Source of the DNA: Desulfobulbaceae bacterium
GTDB lineage: Bacteria > Desulfobacterota > Desulfobulbia > Desulfobulbales > Desulfocapsaceae
NCBI GenBank assembly: GCA_019163335.1
Contig: JAFLKM010000028.1
Span: forward strand, 42,080 to 106,079
DNA: 64,000 bases
Reading direction: 5' to 3'
Below, in pieces: positions 61,001 to 64,000 of the stretch; position 1 is the stretch's first letter, and the number at the start of each line of letters is the position of its first letter. Both the position numbers and the translations under genes were made by a program. Below the pieces are notes generated by a model that did no database searches, was not told the origin of the DNA, and saw only the letters and a program-made list of their open reading frames with translations.

Positions 61001-62204
61001 TGGGCGGGCCAAGGTCGCACTCGATGCCAGAGCAACCGAGTTGCACTGGGAATCGGTGCTCGACAAGGGAGATCAGCTTCTCCTCAGCCATGCCGACACC
61101 AGTCAGTGGACCGAGATCTGGCGGGTGGATGTCAGTCCGATCTATCACCTCGAATCAGAGGGGATTCCGGTTATTCTGCACCAGACCGGCAGGCGCTGGC
61201 TTCCCACCTGGCACCCCTGGCCCGGGGAACAGGTCAAGCTGCTCATCTCCCGTCCCGAAGGCCTTATCGGCCAGACCCTGACCATCGACCAGTCTCGCCT
61301 CCAGGTACGTCCGGGCAGCCGGGCAACGGAGAGTACCCTGAACCTGACCATCCGCAGCAGCCAAGGGGGCCAGCACATCATAACGCTGCCGGCAGACGCG
61401 CAAGTACAAAAAGTATCGATCAACGGTGCGCCGCAACAGCTTCGCCAGGACGGCGGCAAACTCACCATCCCGATCACCCCCGGAAAACAGGATATTTCCG
61501 TGGAATGGCGGCAGCCGTCCGGGATCAGCACCCTCTACCAGACGCCAATCATTGATCTGGGGAGCGACAGCGTCAATGCCGCCATCGACATGACCCTGCC
61601 CGCCAACCGTTGGCCGCTCTTCCTGGGCGGGCCGCTGCTGGGCCCGGCCATTCTCTACTGGTCTACCCTGCTGGTGGTGGCACTCATGTCCCTGGTAATC
61701 AGCAAAACCGGCCTGACCCCTTTGCGTTTCCATCAGCTTTTCCTGCTCGGCATCGGCATGAGCATGAGCAACCTGTTCAGCTGCGTGCTGGTGGTGGGCT
61801 GGCTGATTGCCGTCCAATGGCGGATCAGATTGCAGGCTGACAAAGGCAAATACGCCTTCAACCTGATCCAGGTAGGCCTGGGGTTTCTCACCGTCTCGGC
61901 CCTGATCGCCCTTGTCTGGGCCATCAGCCAGGGACTGCTCGGGCACCCCGACATGAATATCCGGGGAAATGGCTCAAACGGCAGCCTCCTGCGCTGGTAT
62001 CAGGATGTCAGCGGTCAGACGCTGCCGCAAGGATGGCTTTTTTCCATCCCCATGCTCGCCTACAGGTTGGCGATGCTGGCCTGGGCCCTGTGGATCTCCG
62101 TGACTCTCTTGGGACTGCTGAAATGGGGCTGGAAGATTATCAATGAACCGATGCTCTGGGACTCGAGCCCGAGGAAGATAAGAGAGAATACTAAGAAGGA
62201 ATAG
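58068..62204 (+). CDS. Very large unrecognised membrane protein (1378 residues)
   Basis: GGGGGAG lies 8 bp before the ATG. A signal peptide (about 1-27, ending LLRA|EQ) leads to a beta-rich periplasmic region (about 30-475) and a bundle of about four membrane helices (480-580). A Pro/Ala/Ser linker (600-675) and a helix pair (710-760) follow; the second helix ends like a signal peptide (SGVSPCQA|GEI). A second beta-rich region (770-1170) and a closing membrane bundle (1180-1360) complete it. The two halves look like an internal duplication of one beta-plus-membrane unit. A tryptophan- and proline-rich periplasmic part suggests carbohydrate or envelope work, but this is only an impression. I do not recognise the family. 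Confidence 0.75.
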   Translation: MNLGARILFLLLVTCFSATLSPELLRAEQPAVRIPTPLTPWIDWVLHGHEEERLCIPSFNDASSLRCDWPAQLILQVTPQGGTFRQQWLVQHERWLQLPGDTDHWPMDVKMDGQSALVMDQDGAPRIRVNAGSHEISGRFQWTSLPEYLPVPPHSGLISLILNGQGVDFPNFDTNGRLWFQAAKGQPEKMENSLSLQAFRLLDDTIPAQMTTLLKLDIAGAAREIVTGPLFAPSQAIPLSITATLPAKLEADGRLRIQVRPGQWEIRVISRFVGPLSSYQWLRPEDPFWPAEEIIAFQSRPDLRSVETGGITAIDPQLTSMPHEWRAFPAFRMLPGESMQIKETRRGAALPPPDQLSLQRNLWLRFDGTGYTIQDTISGQKNNGWRLEIAPPLTLGRVVVNGQEQFITQRAGSDKAGVEVREGQVQLTADSTLAGSHSALITTLPATGWDHDFQQVAATLNLPPGWKLLNATGIDSIAASWVNRWSLLDFFVVIIFTLAIARLYRQPTLTIIAFCSFILSYHESGAPRWVWLAILAGVALLRYLPPGKFRQIIKGYQALTILTLILVAIPFAINQLRVGIYPQLEKPWQSMADLTARKAPAAAPAPAALADRMAQNAEVLEESDAVKSVQSTEMIAGSMAPPAPKLKGRAAPGGYSSQSQAQQYDPKMLQQTGPGLPAWQWTAIPMHWSGPVERNQQIRLTLIGPRTNLVLAFLRVLLMGLLAAGMFNISWRPGRGWTLPPWKTLLMLPLLLGFLSGVSPCQAGEIPSPEMFEQLRARLLEKADCFPGCANLADLAVTITPESLSLSLQVDSQIDTAIPLPGNGSHWLPQQVLLDDKPATALFRSEEQLWILVPAGRHAFRLSGNLPRQNSIQLPLPLHPNHTTSTARGWVVEGIENGVADTQLQFKRILNKEDIASQPMEAGVLPPFVLIERTLLLGLTWKVETRISRMSPEGAAVVLDIPLVPGESVVTEGVRVQDGRAKVALDARATELHWESVLDKGDQLLLSHADTSQWTEIWRVDVSPIYHLESEGIPVILHQTGRRWLPTWHPWPGEQVKLLISRPEGLIGQTLTIDQSRLQVRPGSRATESTLNLTIRSSQGGQHIITLPADAQVQKVSINGAPQQLRQDGGKLTIPITPGKQDISVEWRQPSGISTLYQTPIIDLGSDSVNAAIDMTLPANRWPLFLGGPLLGPAILYWSTLLVVALMSLVISKTGLTPLRFHQLFLLGIGMSMSNLFSCVLVVGWLIAVQWRIRLQADKGKYAFNLIQVGLGFLTVSALIALVWAISQGLLGHPDMNIRGNGSNGSLLRWYQDVSGQTLPQGWLFSIPMLAYRLAMLAWALWISVTLLGLLKWGWKIINEPMLWDSSPRKIRENTKKE

Positions 62205-62237
62205 ACTCCGGGGCAGAGGACTTGAGCCACGGGGTGG

Positions 62238-62259
62238 GCGGGGGAAGAATCCCCGCTTT
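62238..62259 (+). terminator. Possible terminator between convergent genes
   Basis: GCGGGG (62238-62243) pairs with CCCCGC (62251-62256), followed by TTT. It lies 33 bp after the stop of the large membrane protein gene. Confidence 0.45.
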
Positions 62260-62272
62260 CAGGTTCAGATTT

Positions 62273-62785
62273 TCAGTCGTGGGCAACAAATATCAACTTG
62301 CTGGTATCAAAGCCTGACGCTGACGCCTTTGTCACAAGGGAGGCAAGGATGGTCTTGTCGATTTCGGGGGTTCTTGCCAAGATCCATAAATACGATTTAT
62401 CAGGACCACAGACCAAGGCATATTGATAGCCTGCATGATCAAGCTCGAAAACGACATACGACCCATAAAATGGGCCAAAGAACGAAACCTTCAGATAGCC
62501 TTGACTGGGCTCATTGACAAAAGAGGCCTTTCCTTCCGCTTCCTTCCACACATTTTCGGAAGCGGAATAGCCCCGGTTCAAGACTCGCACCGCACCGTCA
62601 TCACGCAGACTGTACTCGGCGGTCACCTTGGTCAGACCGCGTTCAAAGGAATGATCCAACCTGGCGATTTCATACCACTTCCCTATATACTGTTCCAGCC
62701 TGAAGTTCTCCACCGGGGTCACGTTCTCAGGGATACCGGTACACCCGAACAACAACAGAAGCATGGCCAACGCTATTTTTTTCAT
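62273..62785 (-). CDS. blc: Outer-membrane lipocalin lipoprotein Blc
   Basis: 170 residues. Lipoprotein signal MKKIALAMLLLLFGC with Cys15 as the acylated residue. Lipocalin signatures: GKWYEIARLDHSFERGL, then TAEYSLRDDGAVRVLNRGY, LKVSFFGPFYGSYVVFELD and YLWILARTPE. Blc-type lipocalins bind lysophospholipids or fatty acids at the outer membrane. Its ATG overlaps the stop of the upstream kinase gene by 4 bp, so the two are co-transcribed. Confidence 0.94.
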   Translation of the reverse strand: MKKIALAMLLLLFGCTGIPENVTPVENFRLEQYIGKWYEIARLDHSFERGLTKVTAEYSLRDDGAVRVLNRGYSASENVWKEAEGKASFVNEPSQGYLKVSFFGPFYGSYVVFELDHAGYQYALVCGPDKSYLWILARTPEIDKTILASLVTKASASGFDTSKLIFVAHD

Positions 62786-63945
62786 TCCTTTGTCTCACTC
62801 CCCAAGCGGTCAGCAAGGGGATCATTCAATTTCTCATCCAAGACCTGGCGCACCTTGATGGCAATATCGTTCATGGAGAAGGGCTTTGCCAAAAACTGCA
62901 CTCCATCCTTCAGGACTCCATGACGCGCAATCACATTGGCTGTGTACCCGGACATAAAAAGACATTTTATATCCGGGCACAGGGAGAGCACCTGCTGGGC
63001 CAGTTCCCTGCCGTTCATTAAAGGCATGATCACATCGGTTATAAGCAGGTGAATCCTGCCGACATGGGCACGGGCCAAGGCGCAGGCCTGGCTCGGATTG
63101 TCTGTCGCTAGCACGGTGTAGCCAAGGGATTCCAGCATCATCGTGGTCATTTTCAGAATCACCAGTTCGTCTTCCACCAACAGGATGGTTTCGCAGCCTC
63201 GCTCCAGATCAGTCTTCTGTTCCGACTTCGCATCGACCATAGGCTCCATGTGCGAGGGCAGGTAAATATTGAATGTCGTTCCCCGGCCAGGCTCACTGTA
63301 AACATTGATAACGCCCTGGTTCTGTTTGACAATACCATACACCGTGGCAAGGCCCAGCCCGGTTCCCTTGCCCAACTCCTTGGTGGTAAAAAATGGTTCA
63401 AACAGCTTATTCAGCGTCTTCCGGTCCATGCCGCGGCCATTGTCACTGACCGCCAGCAGGAGGAAATCGCCGGGCACAAACTCGGCATGCTGAGCGCAAT
63501 ACCCAGCATCAAAGGTCACCATGCCCGTTTCAATGGTGATCTTTCCGGCACCGGCGATGGCATCCCGGGCATTGACACAGAGATTGACCAGAATCTGGTT
63601 AATTTGTGACGGGTCCATCTTCAGCGGCCAGAGATTCCTGCCCGGCAGCCAGAGCAGATCGATGTCCTCGCCGATAAGCCGCCGGATCATTTTAAGCATC
63701 TCCTCCACCCTCTGATTCAAATCCAGCACCTTGGGAAGAACAATCTGCTTGCGGGCAAAGGCCAGCAACTGCCGGGTAATATCAGCAGAACGGCTGGCAG
63801 CAAAAACAATCTCCTTTAAATCGTCACGAATAAAATTATCCTCCCCCAACTTCATCATCGCCAGCTCCGCATGACCCAGAATGGCCCCCAGCATGTTGTT
63901 GAAATCATGGGCCACACCTCCGGCCAGCCGGCCCACCGATTCCAT
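62782..63945 (-). CDS. Hybrid histidine kinase lacking its sensor part (HisKA-HATPase-receiver), possibly truncated
   Basis: 387 residues from the first ATG (63945). It begins directly at the H-box: MESVGRLAGGVAHDFNNMLG with His13. An HATPase follows (N-box NLCVNARDAI, G1 DNGRGM, G2 [14 protein letters not shown]), then a receiver with VEDE and phospho-acceptor in LLITDVIMPLMNG. In family members this H-box is preceded by a PAS domain and coiled coil. Here an in-frame TGA stands at 63991-63993 and the 15 codons between (reading into GLICAY) do not look like a kinase. The upstream half may have been cut off by an insertion or deletion just beyond 63945; the window ends too soon to tell. Confidence 0.85.
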   Translation of the reverse strand: MESVGRLAGGVAHDFNNMLGAILGHAELAMMKLGEDNFIRDDLKEIVFAASRSADITRQLLAFARKQIVLPKVLDLNQRVEEMLKMIRRLIGEDIDLLWLPGRNLWPLKMDPSQINQILVNLCVNARDAIAGAGKITIETGMVTFDAGYCAQHAEFVPGDFLLLAVSDNGRGMDRKTLNKLFEPFFTTKELGKGTGLGLATVYGIVKQNQGVINVYSEPGRGTTFNIYLPSHMEPMVDAKSEQKTDLERGCETILLVEDELVILKMTTMMLESLGYTVLATDNPSQACALARAHVGRIHLLITDVIMPLMNGRELAQQVLSLCPDIKCLFMSGYTANVIARHGVLKDGVQFLAKPFSMNDIAIKVRQVLDEKLNDPLADRLGSETKE

Positions 63946-64000
63946 GTAAGCGCAAATTAAACCCCACTCACAGTATGCCCCAGAGTTAGATCAGTCTGGC

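Noticed and set aside
1..64000. tRNA or rRNA genes
   Set aside because: No cloverleaf-like or rRNA-like stretch was recognised in the intergenic regions.

Overview
The window looks like the chromosome of an anaerobic Desulfobacterota bacterium, most likely of the Desulfobulbales. The indications are a class I fumarase, two MinD-type ATPases with inserted ferredoxin domains beside a NifX-like protein (the ORP-type set of sulfate reducers), a hydrogenase-4/Ehr-like membrane complex, a DsrE-family protein, a sigma-54 activator with several hybrid or partial histidine kinases, and a complete Gram-negative envelope inventory. This placement is inferred from gene content; no rRNA or tRNA gene was seen.

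Layout. 1-0.6 kb: 5' part of a thiC/bzaF-type gene (minus). 0.9-1.1 kb: apparent remnant of a membrane-protein gene. 1.1-11.7 kb: type II secretion operon gspG-H-I-J-K-L-M-(small ORF)-C-D-E; gspF is absent. 11.9-21.6 kb (all minus): chemoreceptor, zinc-ribbon/acidic-repeat membrane protein, fumarase, MinD-ferredoxin ATPase, an array of five hairpins, a second MinD-ferredoxin ATPase, NifX-like protein and a left-handed beta-helix protein. 22.0-25.6 kb: lon and mltG. 25.8-29.6 kb: an atypical PEP-synthase-like protein and a phosphatase/Cys-cluster fusion. 29.6-35.7 kb: a signalling block with an NtrC-type regulator, a membrane protein coupled to a histidine kinase, a stand-alone receiver and a GAF-GAF-PAS-HisKA protein without an ATPase domain. 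36.2-49.2 kb: an LCIB-type carbonic anhydrase candidate, a six-gene hyf/Ehr-like complex (B, C, E, F, G, I), a SulP transporter and an NhaD-type Na+/H+ antiporter. 49.5-55.8 kb: ppnP, DEAD-box helicase, folA, DsrE-like protein, DcaP-like porin and cytidylate-kinase-like protein. 56.2-64 kb: second chemoreceptor, a 1378-residue unrecognised membrane protein, a lipocalin lipoprotein and a histidine kinase cut off at its H-box.

Most interesting points. (1) Intergenic regions carry a family of imperfect palindromes with conserved feet and unrelated but self-complementary arms: six dispersed copies of one subtype, a five-hairpin array of a second subtype between the two minD-like genes, and a further copy in the lon leader. 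(2) Carbonic anhydrase candidate, complex-I-like proton-translocating complex lacking the NiFe ligands, SulP and Na+/H+ antiporter lie in a row; this could be an energy-coupled CO2/bicarbonate module. (3) A 123-126 bp MITE-like element with 19-bp terminal inverted repeats occurs twice. (4) Several proteins have unusual architectures: phosphatase-YkgJ fusion, secretin with C-terminal TPRs, SulP with a coiled-coil insert of about 150 residues, and two partial histidine kinases.
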